From CAJXJP01 sp964022365 (lineage in GTDB: Bacteria > Patescibacteriota > Gracilibacteria > BD1-5 > UBA6164), in contig CAXHZN010000007.1 of the NCBI GenBank assembly GCA_964022365.1, positions 1 to 63,918 of the forward strand: a DNA stretch of 63,918 nucleotides, read 5' to 3'. Position 1 is the stretch's first letter. Every line of letters begins with the position of its first letter. Of this stretch, positions 33,863-43,685 are shown in pieces. The position numbers were made by a program, and so were the translations under genes. Under the pieces are notes generated by a model. That model worked only from the letters and a program-made list of their open reading frames with translations. It had not been told where the DNA came from and ran no database searches.

Positions 33863-34092
33863 TTTCTTTTTATATTTTTTATTCAAATAACTCAAAAAAT
33901 AATTGAAAGCAAAATCATTATTATTGGAAATATATAACTTCTTTTCCTTCCGCAATCTGCTGTACAAAAATCAACTCAGCACACACTAGGAATACATTCT
34001 TGAGATATTCAATAGCCGAAATAAATACCTAATCCAAGTAAAATAGATACGAAAATAATTAAAATTACTCATTGTAAATTAAATTTTGTCAT
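33859..34092 (-). CDS. Small two-helix membrane protein
   Basis: 77 residues. Two membrane helices (about 8-26 and 50-69) flank a loop with five cysteines (ECIPSVCGVDFCTADCG), which could form disulfides or bind metal outside the cell. Four glycines are TGA. No family recognised. Confidence 0.75.
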
Positions 34093-34140
34093 TTTGTTTT
34101 TTGTTACTACTATACATATATAATATTTATTATAAAAAAA

Positions 34141-34650
34141 ATGAAAAAAATAATAATTTTCTTGCTGATTTTTTTATCCTCGTTTTGAATTGTTTCTGCA
34201 AATGATAAAATATGTGATTTCCCTGGAAAAGTATATGAGAATAATCTCTGAGAATATTTTGCGGTAGATAATTATAGTTTTTATGATTTTTTGCTGGAAG
34301 ATATTTTTTTCCCTCTTCCTGATTTACAATATGTATATTTACATAAATCTTGAGCTTCTACTCAAATTTGCCAGAATTATGGTTGATATGAAGGCTTAAA
34401 AAAATTAGAATTTTCTGATTTTTCAAAAGAATGAAAAAGATATTTTATTTTAAAATATCTGATATTTTTCGCAATAATACTATTTGCTATTTTTTTATAT
34501 AAAATTTTAAAACATTTCTCGAAAAAAAATATGTTTATACTTTTTTTCTTTGTGTTTTACCAAGCGATTTTATTTTTGATTTTGTTTACTACTTTATATT
34601 TATGATTTCTGTATATTTGAGGAAGTCTTGTATGAAAATATTTTTTATAA
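34141..34650 (+). CDS. Secreted/membrane protein, unknown
   Basis: 169 residues. Signal peptide (MKKIIIFLLIFLSSFGIVSA), a short outside domain with two cysteines (KICDFPGK, TQICQNYGGY), and then two or three membrane helices near the C-terminus. TGA codes six or more glycines. No SD. No known family. Confidence 0.72.
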
Positions 34651-34654
34651 AATT

Positions 34655-34686
34655 AAAGAAGCTACCAAACGGTAGCTTCTTTTTGT
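34655..34686. terminator. Bidirectional terminator
   Basis: AAAGAAGCTACC-AAAC-GGTAGCTTCTTTT between convergent genes; the stop codon of the minus-strand gene lies in the stem. Confidence 0.92.
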
Positions 34687-35219
34687 GCTAGTAAAAATTT
34701 TTTAATAAAAACTCTTTCTGCGTGCCCGAAGAAATAAACATCTCCAAATTTCCCAAAATATTCTCTGAGGATTTGGTGAGTTTTATCTTCAGTTATACCT
34801 CCTGGAACTCCATGAATAACATCAAACATTTTTTTGTATTCAGTATTATATTGACCTGGATTTTCTATTTTATGAGCATCTTGTACTTCTAAAATTTTCA
34901 TAGTTGCACTGCGAAATCCAAGATGAAATAACCACACTAATACTTCATGTTGATTGGTTGTAAATGGTGTACTATAAATATGAGCCACGCTGGTCATATT
35001 TGCATCGCAGTAGTCACTTTCAAGCGACTTTTTGCAGTCAATACAATCAAAATATTTTTCAATTTCATTTGCTGACTCATCGCAAATATCTGATAATTTA
35101 CGAACAATTTGAAAACTATTTTTACTCACATCTACGTAGACAACATTTTCTTGAAACTGTGATAATTGACTTAATTGTTTCAAGATTTTCTGTCCAGAAA
35201 AAAAAGCTGAGATATTCAT
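34662..35219 (-). CDS. Cytoplasmic protein, TGA-free class
   Basis: 185 residues with five cysteines near the middle (ICDESANEIEKYFDCIDCKK, DYCD). TTGGAGTG lies 6 bases before ATG. All of about nine glycines are GGN. Own promoter and terminator. It is divergent from another TGA-free gene (35418). I do not recognise it; HGVPGGITEDKTHQILREYF may be a conserved helix-turn segment. Confidence 0.72.
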   Translation of the reverse strand: MNISAFFSGQKILKQLSQLSQFQENVVYVDVSKNSFQIVRKLSDICDESANEIEKYFDCIDCKKSLESDYCDANMTSVAHIYSTPFTTNQHEVLVWLFHLGFRSATMKILEVQDAHKIENPGQYNTEYKKMFDVIHGVPGGITEDKTHQILREYFGKFGDVYFFGHAERVFIKKFLLAQKEATVW

Positions 35220-35254
35220 AAAATCACTCCAATATTTTTAACATTAGTATTATT

Positions 35255-35282
35255 ATTACAATAAAAAATGAGTTAATGTCAA
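35255..35282 (-). promoter_or_regulatory. Promoter of the TGA-free gene at 34662
   Basis: Minus-strand TTGACA at 35282-35277 and TGTAAT at 35260-35255, spacer 16. Confidence 0.75.
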
Positions 35283-35348
35283 AATTAAATTATTTTTATG
35301 TATATTTATCTTATTTTTTCGCTTTAAAATCACTAAAGAAAAAAAGAT

Positions 35349-35376
35349 TTGCATATTTTTAATTTTATTTTATAGT
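35349..35376 (+). promoter_or_regulatory. Promoter of the TGA-free gene at 35418
   Basis: TTGCAT at 35349-35354 and TATAGT at 35371-35376, spacer 16. Confidence 0.72.
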
Positions 35377-35417
35377 ACTTCCACTTTTTTAGAATGCTCT
35401 ATTTTTAGGAGGTCATT

Positions 35418-35867
35418 ATGACTGAAATACAGCAAAATGAAATAAATGAAATAATCTTGACTTTGGTAGCAGCATTTTTCACCGATTATGAAAATAGAAC
35501 TCTAGATTATGAATACAAAAACAAAGAATCTTTGATTTCATTGTATAATCAAAATTCAAATAATCCTAGCGTATTTAGTTTAACTGAATCGGGTAAATTT
35601 GATGATATTGTACTTAAAATCAAGATGAGTGTTTTATTAGAATATTCAGATATTTTTAAACTCAGTGGTTATGAAAATCATACACTTTGTTTTACTTTAT
35701 CTGATATAGATGAAATTACAATTGTGAATGCAACTCTACGTGCTGAAATAGACGATGATGAGCTTTCAGATGCTACTATCATTCTTGATGAAAAATTATT
35801 TTGTTCAAGTAATATAGATATGCGTTATATAATAGTAGATTATTTTAATTTAGTAAATTCGGACTAA
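35418..35867 (+). CDS. Acidic cytoplasmic protein, TGA-free class
   Basis: 149 residues, strongly acidic (DEITIVNATLRAEIDDDELS). A consensus AGGAGG lies 6 bases before ATG. Both glycines are GGT. Own promoter and terminator. Function unknown. Confidence 0.72.
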   Translation: MTEIQQNEINEIILTLVAAFFTDYENRTLDYEYKNKESLISLYNQNSNNPSVFSLTESGKFDDIVLKIKMSVLLEYSDIFKLSGYENHTLCFTLSDIDEITIVNATLRAEIDDDELSDATIILDEKLFCSSNIDMRYIIVDYFNLVNSD

Positions 35868-35888
35868 ATTATGAATAATAAAAAATAT

Positions 35889-35922
35889 TAAAAAAACCAC
35901 TTTTATTAGGTGGTTTTTTTGT
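35889..35922 (+). terminator. Terminator
   Basis: AAAAAACCAC-TTTTATTAG-GTGGTTTTTT; ends the TGA-free unit. Confidence 0.8.
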
Positions 35923-35993
35923 TTGGAAAAAATGGTCTTCAAATTATTTTTGTGTACAAAATTTCATTGTGGTGAATTGTGAATTCTAACACA

Positions 35994-36004
35994 CTATATT
36001 GTAG
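35994..36004 (+). promoter_or_regulatory. NrdR-type box before nrdA
   Basis: CTATATTGTAG followed by TTTTTAACAT. Boxes before nrdR (CTATATGTAG at 40324, CTATATCTAG at 40421) match the known NrdR core CwATATnTwG; this one has one extra base. The TAGTTTTTAACAT flank is shared with the 40421 site. Confidence 0.6.
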
Positions 36005-36105
36005 TTTTTAACATAAAGTGCACACAAGTCGAGTCTTTTTTTTAGCAATTTCTCCAAAAATCAATAGAGTAAGGAATTAATAATTTTATTGTTAACTTTT
36101 TGAAT

Positions 36106-38718
36106 ATGTTGGTAAAGGTTATTAGAACAAGAGATGGTGAATTAGTGCCATTTGATGTAACGAGAATTGAAAGAGCGATGGAAAAAGCTGCAGAATCTAT
36201 GGGGTTAAAAGACCTTGGTTTTGTTGATGAAATAGCTGAAAATGTAGTAGAAAAACTCAATGAATATATAGAAAATAATACTGAAAACTCAATTGTAACT
36301 ATTGAACAAATTCAAGATGCAGTTGAAAAAGAATTAATGGATAAAAAATATTTTGAAGTAGCAAAAGCTTTCATTATTTATAGAGACGAAAGAAAGAAAA
36401 AAAGAGCAAAACAAAAAGAAAAATTAGAAAAGAAAATCGAAAAAAATTCATTAAAAATTGTAAAAACAGACGGGAAAAAAGAACCATTTGATGTTGAAAA
36501 AGTTAAAAATACCTATAAAAGAGTAAGTTTTGGTTTAGCAAGAGTGTGTCCATTTGAAGAAATTTCTGATAGTTTAAAAAAATATATCGTAGACGATATG
36601 AAAACTTCAGATATTTTAAAAATGATGATCAAATCTGCTGTAGATCTTATTTCAGTTGAAAACACTTCTTGGCAATTTATCGCAGGGAGATTAGCATTAA
36701 TCGACTTGTATAAACAAGCTTCAAATAACAGAAATATGGATATAAATAAAATTTATGATCCACAAGAATATTTAAATTTATTTGAAAGCTATATTGATAA
36801 AGGTCTGTATTATAAAGATTTTTTCAAATATTATTCAAAAGAAGATATTTTAAAAGCAGGGAAAAAATTAAATAAAGATACTGATTTATCGTACAATTAT
36901 ACAACTATGTTAATGTACAATAAAAGATATCTTTTAAATCCAAATAAAGTAGTAAAAGAATTACCACAAGAAATGTACATGTCAGCAGCATTATTCTTAG
37001 CAATTCCTGAACCAGAAGAAAAAAGACTCGAAGTAGCATTTAAAATTTATAAATATTGTGCAACTGGGAAAATTTCTCTTCCAACTCCAACTTTATTAAA
37101 TTCAAGAACAAACTATCACCAATTATCATCTTGTTTTAAACTAAATCTAGACGATGATTTAAGAGCAATCTACCATAATATCGAAAACATGGCTCAAATT
37201 TCAAAATTTGGTGGTGGTATCGGTGTATATCTTGGGAATATTCGTTCAAAAGGTGGTACAATTAGATGAGTAGAATGAGTTTCTGGATGAGTAAATCCAT
37301 GGATTAAAGTTATAAACGATACAGCAGTAGCTGTAAATCAACTCGGTGCAAGAGCTGGTGCGATTTCTGTAACACTTGATATGTGGCATAGAGATATTTA
37401 TGATTTCTTGGACCTGCAAACTGAAACGGGTGATATTAGAAGAAAAGCATTTGATGTTTTCCCAGCTGTTTCAATTCCTGATTTATTCATGAAAAGAGTA
37501 GAAGAAAACGGAGATTGGACACTTATGGATCCAAAAGAAGTCAGAGAAGTAACTGGAAAAGTTATTCAAGATAGTTTTAATGAAGAATTTGAAGCACACT
37601 ATTTAGAATGTGAAAAAAATCCAAATCTAAAATTAAACGAAACGGTAAAAGCAAAAGATCTTTTCAAAAAATTTATGAAATCTACTGTTGAAACAGGGAT
37701 GCCATATGTATTTTATAGAGATACTGTAAATAAACTCAATCCAAATAAACATGCAGGGAATATTTACTCTACACAATTATGTACTGAAATTTGTCAAAAT
37801 ACTTCAGCAGCAAAATATGTAGAAGAATCAATCGAAGATGGAAACATCGTGATTAAATATACTCCTGGTGATTCAGTAGTATGTAATCTAGCTTCAGTGA
37901 ACGTTGCTAAAGTAAATACTGATGAAGATATTGCAAAAGTAGTTCCAGTTATCATGAGAATACTTGATAATGTAATTGATTTAAACTACTACCCAATTAA
38001 AGAAGCAGAAAGAACAGCAAAAAGATATAGATCTGTTTGAGTAGGGTTTCTAGGATTAGCAGAATATCTTGCTGTAAATCATCTTGCATATGATTCAAAA
38101 GAAGCAAGAGATGTTGTCGACCTTATGATGGAAAAATTTGCATATCACACATTTAAATCATCAAATGAACTCGCAGCAGAAAAAGCTCCATATGAACTTT
38201 ATGAAGGGTCTGAGTGGTCAAAATGAATCATCCTAGGGAAAGATGACGCATGGTTTGAAAAAAACTCTACTATGGCAGCTGAGTGGAAAAAACTTATCAA
38301 AAACATCAAAAAAGATGGAATGAGATTTGCTTACCATTTAGCTCCAGCTCCAAATACTTCAACTGCATGAGTTGTCGGTACAACAGCAGCACTTCTGCCA
38401 ATCTATAAAAGATATTTCGTAGAAACTAACTCTGTTGCACCATCAGTTGTAGTTGCTCCAAACCTCAACCAAGAAAATTTCTGGTACTATAAAGAATACG
38501 TAAACATGGATATGGAAGACGTAATTGATATGATGTCAGTAATCTACAAATGGATTGACCAATCTGCTTCATTCGAATGGATTATCAACCCTCAAACTAT
38601 CTCTCCAGCAGACCTCTACAGATATTACGTGAAATCTTGGAAACAAGGTATCAAAACTGTTTACTACGTGAGATCAATGTCTCTGGAAGTAAAAGAATGT
38701 ACAAGTTGTAGTGGGTAA
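36106..38718 (+). CDS. nrdA: Ribonucleoside-diphosphate reductase alpha subunit (class I)
   Basis: 870 residues. Two N-terminal ATP-cone-type modules (about 3-95, IRTRDGELVPFDVTRIERAM; about 125-210, IVKTDGKKEPFDVEKVKN). The catalytic barrel has the SSCFKL cysteine, QLCTEI with the radical cysteine, NLASVN, and PAPNTSTAG. The C-terminal CTSCSG holds the redox pair. It makes deoxynucleotides together with NrdB at 40997. ATG at 36106 is preferred over TTG at 36100; no SD. Uses few TGA codons for its length. The residue before LC is Gln where E. coli has Asn437. Confidence 0.96.
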
Positions 38719-39072
38719 TAAAAACAACACAATAAATAACTAACAATACATAAATAAGAGGATAATATACAAGAAAATAATACATATTTGAAAATATATA
38801 ATAAAAGCTCCTCAAAGTAATTTTGAGGAGCTTTTAAATTTATGCCCGGAGAAATCGGGCACCATAAAAATTTATTTCTTAACTTTATTAAGGTTATTAC
38901 ATGAAAAATAGAGCAAAAAAATAAACCCAAAATTAATTGCCCTTAATTTTGAGTTTTAGATGAAATATTCATCTACCTGAGTGAACCGGTAGACCAATAT
39001 TAGTCATTTTTTTGTTATCTGCAAATATTTTTGTTACCTTTTGAGTAGCATATAATCGTAAATAATATTATT
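38719..39072 (+). other. Intergenic region with a terminator and small hairpins
   Basis: A strong nrdA terminator, AAAAGCTCCTCAAA/TTTTGAGGAGCTTTT, is at 38812-38836. Small stems follow: GCCCG/CGGGC near 38843, and TAGATGAA/TTCATCTA near 38957. No gene seen. The hairpins could be part of an untranslated leader of the next gene. Confidence 0.5.
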
Positions 39073-39243
39073 ATGACAAGAACACCTAAATTAGAAATGA
39101 GTAAATCATCAAATAATCAATTTTATTTTGAATTAATTTGAGGAAACTGACAAACAATTCTGACTAGCGAAACATATACAACAGAATCATCTTGTAAAAG
39201 AGCAATGAAAGTTTCAAAAGATAGAATGAAAAAAGCTAAATAA
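39073..39243 (+). CDS. DUF1508 (YegP-type) small protein
   Basis: 56 residues. One DUF1508 unit: NNQFYFELIGGNGQTILTSE, YTTESSCKRAM, with a basic tail. Two of its glycines in LIGGNG are TGA. The family occurs singly or in pairs; function unknown. No SD. Confidence 0.85.
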
Positions 39244-39433
39244 AAATAAATTATAAGCTTTGAAACAAGAGATAGAAAATATTATAAATTCTAGAACCAA
39301 AAAATAAACACAAATGTTTGTGTTTATTTTTTTATTGATTGCAATTATATACGAAATATATACATTTCTGAATTTAAAATTTTCTATTTCTGAATTATGA
39401 GTATAATAGTAGAAATATTTTTAAAGAAAAAAG

Positions 39434-40021
39434 ATGATAATTTATTTAGATGAATCAAAAAGAATAGGGAAATGAGAAATTGTAATTTGAGGTTTTTTGT
39501 CAGAGAATCATAATACAGCATATATTCATAAATTTATGAAATTAAAATTAAAAGATTTTCTTATTCCCAATACAATAGAATTAAAAAGTACTAATAAATT
39601 TTGAAAAGAATTTATTTCACAATTGATGACAGATGATGGTTTTGATAAACTTGGTATACATACTTTTGGTTTCCATTTTCAAGAATATTATATTGAATCT
39701 CCAGAAGGGTATATGAATTTATTAATAAAAATTTTTACAGAAATACTTTCTTATCAATGGAAAATAAATAAAAAAATTATTATTGTTCATGATAATATTA
39801 ATACGAAAAATAATAGAGTCTTTGAAAATAAAATTTCAAACTATGTTTCAGAAAAATTTGGCTATAAAGTTGAATTCACTTTGAAAGGATCTAAGAACGA
39901 TTTAAATTTACAATTAGCTGATATAATTGTATGAGAGTATAAAAAACTATATTTTTTTGATGATGTAAATAATTTAGAACATTTTTTAGAGATGAAAAAT
40001 CTAGACAATAAAAAAACTTAG
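39434..40021 (+). CDS. DUF3800 protein
   Basis: 195 residues. Opens MIIYLDESKR, the DUF3800 start motif, and ends the core with NLQLADIIVGEYKK, matching the closing D-x-x-A-D element. The fold is RNase H-like and is often near mobile or defence genes; activity not proven. The stop codon TAG lies in a hairpin (40014-40080). Neighbours are unrelated nrd genes. Confidence 0.85.
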
Positions 40022-40080
40022 CAGTCACTTGCTTCAACAGGTATTCTGCTGACATACCCTCCACAAGTTTTACTAAGTTT
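40014..40080 (+). other. Nested inverted repeats at the end of the DUF3800 gene
   Basis: AAACTTAG (40014) pairs with CTAAGTTT (40073); inside it ACTTG (40027) with CAAGT (40064); inside that GGTAT (40040) with ATACC (40054). Three nested stems with internal loops. No terminator-type T-run. May be an RNA element. Confidence 0.5.
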
Positions 40081-40323
40081 ACAAAATTATTATATTCAAT
40101 TATTAAGAATAAGTCAAATTATTTTTACTTGTAATATTGTCAAAAAAACAAAAGACCAAGACGAAAATTTCGTCTTGGTCTTTTTCGCCATGTATATGAC
40201 ACCTTGCCCAGGTAAAAATATTTTATAGAATATAGAGATAATAGCAAATAATATTTTTTACCCCAGAATTATTTTAAAACCCCTAAAAGTATTTATATTG
40301 TGTTTAAAATACAATAGTAAATA

Positions 40324-40333
40324 CTATATGTAG
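40324..40333 (+). promoter_or_regulatory. NrdR-type box 1 before nrdR
   Basis: CTATATGTAG in the palindromic setting ATACTATATGTAGTAT, which fits the NrdR core CwATATnTwG. Confidence 0.65.
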
Positions 40334-40420
40334 TATTAAATGAAGAATATTTTATGAAAATGTCAATATATTTTTTCTTGCAAAAATACTCTATATTGTA
40401 TAATGTGAACGTAGAGATAA

Positions 40421-40430
40421 CTATATCTAG
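40421..40430 (+). promoter_or_regulatory. NrdR-type box 2 before nrdR
   Basis: CTATATCTAG inside AACTATATCTAGTT, followed by TTTTTAACAT as at nrdA. Confidence 0.65.
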
Positions 40431-40522
40431 TTTTTAACATCAAAATAAAAATTAGATTGAAAGACTGATAAATAAAGTTATATTTATTTGAAATATGTTA
40501 TTTCTTAACACATGAAAAAATT

Positions 40523-40969
40523 ATGTATTGTATGCAATGTGGGAGTACGGACACAAAGGTAGTTGATTCGAGAATTGCAGAAGATGGTAAAACAGTGAGA
40601 AGAAGAAGAGAATGTGAAAATTGTCAGTATAGATTTACTACATTTGAAAAGTTAGAAGTAATTGATTTAATCGTAAATAAATCATGAAACAGAAAACAAA
40701 AATATAACAGGTCAAAATTGGAGGATAGTTTATTAAAAGCTATAAATAAAAGAAATATTAGTATTTCAAAATTAAATGAAACAGTTGCAAAGTTAGAATA
40801 TAACTGGAATGCAGGCGCAGAAGTTTCTTCAAAACAAATTTGAAAAGATGTTTTAGAAGTGCTGGCTGAGTTGGATGAAGTTGCCTATGTTCGTTATGCT
40901 TCGGTACATTTAAATTTCGAAACAGCAAAAGATTTCACAGAATTTATAACAAAAAAACTCGAAAAATAA
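40523..40969 (+). CDS. nrdR: Transcriptional repressor NrdR
   Basis: 148 residues. The N-terminal zinc ribbon MYCMQCGSTDTKVVDSR...CENCQYRFTTFE has four cysteines, and an ATP cone follows (VNKSGNRKQKYNRSKLEDSL). NrdR senses ATP/dATP and represses ribonucleotide reductase genes; boxes lie before nrdA and nrdR. The next gene (nrdB) follows after 27 bases and is probably cotranscribed. ATG at 40523 fits the zinc ribbon. Confidence 0.95.
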
Positions 40970-40996
40970 TATAAAATATTCACTAAAAATTTACAC

Positions 40997-42037
40997 ATGT
41001 CAGAAATGAAAGCAAACCCTATATTTAATGCTAAAGGGAATGATGATGTAGCAAATAGAACTATTATCAAGGGGAATTCAACTGGATTATTTCAACTTAA
41101 TTCTACAAAATATTCTTGGGCAAAAAATTTATACCAAGTAATGGTTGGGAATTTTTGGCTTCCAGAAAAAGTAAGTGGACTAGGGGAAGATGGAGTTCAA
41201 TTTAAAAAATCACTTACAGATGATGAACAAAGAGCCTATAAAGGTATTTTATCATTTTTGATATTTTTAGATTCTATCCAAACGGTTAATCTACCAAACT
41301 TTTCAGAATATATCACAGCTCCGGAAGTAAACCTTATTTTATCGATTCAAGCATACCAAGAAGCGATTCACTCACAATCGTATGCAACAATTTTAGAATC
41401 GGTTGTAGGTTCAGCTGAGAGAGATGAAATTTATTATTTCTGGAAAACAGATAAACATTTATTAGAAAGAAATGAATTTATCGGTGGAATTTATCAAGAA
41501 TTTATTGATAATCCAAATGATAAAAATTTCTTTAGATGAGTTGTTTGAAACTTTTTATTAGAAAGTATTTATTTCTACAATGGTTTTGCATTTTTTGATA
41601 CACTTGCTGATCAATCAAAAATGGTTGCAACAGATAGAATGATTAACTACATCAGAAGAGATGAATTAACGCACGTAACTATTTTTGCAAATATTATCAA
41701 AGAAATTAAAAAAGAATTTCCAGATATTTACGATGAAAAAATGATCTATGATATGATGGAAACAGCTGTTGATCAAGAAATTAGATGGTCAAAACATATT
41801 CTCGGGAAAAATATTATCGGAATGGGACACGAAAATATCGAAAATTACACTAAATGGTTAGCAAACGAAAGATTAAATCTTTTAGGTTTAAAACCTCTCT
41901 ACGAATGAGTTACTGCAAATCCATATAAACATCTAGATAGAATCCAAGATACTAATGGTGATAAAGGGAACTTTTTTGAAACAACAGTTACAAACTATGC
42001 ACAATCAAGTACAATGAATGGAACTTGGGATTTTTAA
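40997..42037 (+). CDS. nrdB: Ribonucleoside-diphosphate reductase beta subunit (class I)
   Basis: 346 residues. Metal ligands are visible in four helices: LSFLIFLDSIQ (Asp), YQEAIHSQSY (Glu, His), LLESIYFY (Glu), RRDELTHVTIF (Glu, His). A Tyr is at the radical position (E-x-x-H-x-x-x-Y). It supplies the radical to NrdA. nrdA lies 2.3 kb upstream, separated by small genes. Confidence 0.96.
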
Positions 42038-42071
42038 TAAAAAAGTACAGAAATACTGTACTTTTTTATTT
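42036..42071 (+). terminator. nrdB terminator
   Basis: AAAAAAGTACAG...CTGTACTTTTTT stem and T-run. Confidence 0.88.
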
Positions 42072-42112
42072 TTTTATATAATGTTGCTACTTTCATAAAA
42101 AAGGATGGATGA

Positions 42113-42493
42113 ATGAAACATTTAGATATTCACGTAAGTGTAGATCAAAGAGATATAAAATACTTTGATATTTTTCGAAATATGTATGAAAATATTGTTT
42201 CTTACTTTGAAGAAAATAATATTCCTTTGCCTAAATATATACAACCGTATAAAGCCTTTATGTGTGCATATAAATTTTCTGAACTACAAAAATTATATAG
42301 CTCAGGTGTTTATGTAAATGAATTAAAAGATATAGTGAGGAGTTTTTATGCAACCACCAAAAATACAAAAACAAATTTTTATTATGTTGATAAACTTGGT
42401 ACACAGCCAAATATTGCCAAAGATGTAAATGTATTTAATTGTAATTTTGATCATTTAAGTTCATTAGAAAAAATTGATTGTGTTACAACATAA
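42113..42493 (+). CDS. Cytoplasmic protein, TGA-free class
   Basis: 126 residues, with many Tyr and Phe (IKYFDIFRNMYENIVSYFEE). AAGGATGGA lies 4-12 bases before ATG. Both glycines are GGT. A TATAAT box is at 42077, with no good -35 box because the nrdB terminator lies there. Terminator AGAGCTGAATA...TATTCAGCTCT follows. Function unknown. Confidence 0.68.
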   Translation: MKHLDIHVSVDQRDIKYFDIFRNMYENIVSYFEENNIPLPKYIQPYKAFMCAYKFSELQKLYSSGVYVNELKDIVRSFYATTKNTKTNFYYVDKLGTQPNIAKDVNVFNCNFDHLSSLEKIDCVTT

Positions 42494-42504
42494 GTCATAA
42501 CCTC

Positions 42505-42536
42505 AGAGCTGAATATTTATTCAGCTCTTTTTATTT
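42505..42536 (+). terminator. Terminator
   Basis: AGAGCTGAATA/TATTCAGCTCT with a T-run. Confidence 0.85.
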
Positions 42537-42563
42537 GGTATAAAATTAAAAATATTATATAAT
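42535..42563 (+). promoter_or_regulatory. Promoter of the TGA-free gene at 42596
   Basis: TTGGTA at 42535-42540 and consensus TATAAT at 42558-42563, spacer 17. Confidence 0.6.
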
Positions 42564-42595
42564 AATTATACTTTTAATGTTACAGGATTAACAAA

Positions 42596-42949
42596 ATGGA
42601 AAGCTTGTATGTAAACAAAGTGAGTCAAGAAGATGTAGTAGAAATTGTATTTGATGATATAACATATCAAATTCAAAAACAATTTCCACAATTAAATAAA
42701 TTGTTTTTAGACTATAGTTCTATTAGTATAAAGTTATTGAAAGAAACAAATAATTTTAATAAAAAATTACTTTTATTAAAGTTATTATTTAAACATGTTG
42801 ATTTGAACGATATTGATTGTGATACTCCAGTGAGTATCGAATTTTATATCGATGATACAAAATTAAAAAAACAAATATTGCTTTTATTTCCTGGAGCAAT
42901 AAAAGTCGATGAATACCAACAATTAGAAAAAATATTACAAAATAACTAA
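42596..42949 (+). CDS. Acidic cytoplasmic protein, TGA-free class
   Basis: 117 residues, with a Leu-rich middle (FNKKLLLLKLLFKHVDLND). The SD here is weaker (CAGGATT, about 9 bases before ATG). Its single glycine is GGA. Own promoter and terminator. Function unknown. Least certain of the class as regards the SD. Confidence 0.65.
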   Translation: MESLYVNKVSQEDVVEIVFDDITYQIQKQFPQLNKLFLDYSSISIKLLKETNNFNKKLLLLKLLFKHVDLNDIDCDTPVSIEFYIDDTKLKKQILLLFPGAIKVDEYQQLEKILQNN

Positions 42950-42966
42950 TTTGTTGTATTTATGTG

Positions 42967-42997
42967 TAAAGCCAAGTTTTGTACTTGGTTTTTTTTT
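42967..42997 (+). terminator. Terminator
   Basis: CCAAGT-TTTGT-ACTTGG and eight T. The same hairpin sequence recurs at 43611. Confidence 0.82.
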
Positions 42998-43053
42998 GAA
43001 TTATTTAGAAAAATTAGTATTATTATTTGTAATTAATTCTTATTTTTATCGAT

Positions 43054-43611
43054 ATGAATCATTGAGAATATGAAAATTCAGATTATAATGTGAAAGGTTT
43101 TATTGGTTTTTTAGTTTCTCCAGAAACTGAAAAAACTCTCGTTGATTTTACTCATAAAATTAAAAAAATCTCAGATGATAATTCTTTAAATTTTAAAGCA
43201 AGATGACAATGTTTTCATGCAACAATTGAATATTATCAATGAAATGTAAAAAATATTCAAACGCATGTAGAAAAAATTGAAGATAAAATGAATAATTTCT
43301 CAAAAGATAAAATTGAAGATAATGGTATAAATCCTAGTCTAGAATTTGATGAGTCATTTCATAAAATTGGGACAATGGTAAGTTATGTAAATAACAGAGT
43401 TTACTTATGTTTATTTCCTCATAATAAAAATCCATTGTTAAACGAAATATGAAATAAATCACAAGCACATATTAGTTTATGATATTTTCCAGAAGGAAGT
43501 TTGCAAGATGTAGAAAAATTTTTGTGAACATTTAAATCATTAAGAGATGAAATGTTATGAAATAACAATTTTGCATTAGATTTTTCAAAAATTTATAACC
43601 AGGTAAAATAA
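43054..43611 (+). CDS. Possible 2H phosphoesterase-like protein
   Basis: 185 residues. Two histidine motifs, CFHATIEYY (about residue 57) and QAHISLGYF (about 143), fit the paired H-x-T/S-x motifs of 2H phosphoesterases, as in RNA ligase-type cyclic phosphodiesterases. GFIGFLVSPET opens the fold. Many glycines are TGA. The assignment rests on motif pattern only. Confidence 0.62.
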
Positions 43612-43638
43612 ACCAAGTTTTGTACTTGGTTTTTCTTT
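43611..43638 (+). terminator. Terminator
   Basis: AAACCAAGT-TTTGT-ACTTGGTTT, same hairpin as at 42967. Confidence 0.85.
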
Positions 43639-43685
43639 TTGTTAAAAAATATATATACTTAGAAAAATATTATTAACTCAGGAAA

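Larger units (their letters stand above)
40022..40522 (+). other. Intergenic region before nrdR
   Basis: Contains the hairpin above, a strong terminator (AAAGACCAAGACGAAA/TTTCGTCTTGGTCTTT, 40150-40186), then the nrdR regulatory region. No ORF seen. A possible promoter is TTGCAA near 40378 with TATAAT at about 40399 (spacer 15). Confidence 0.5.
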
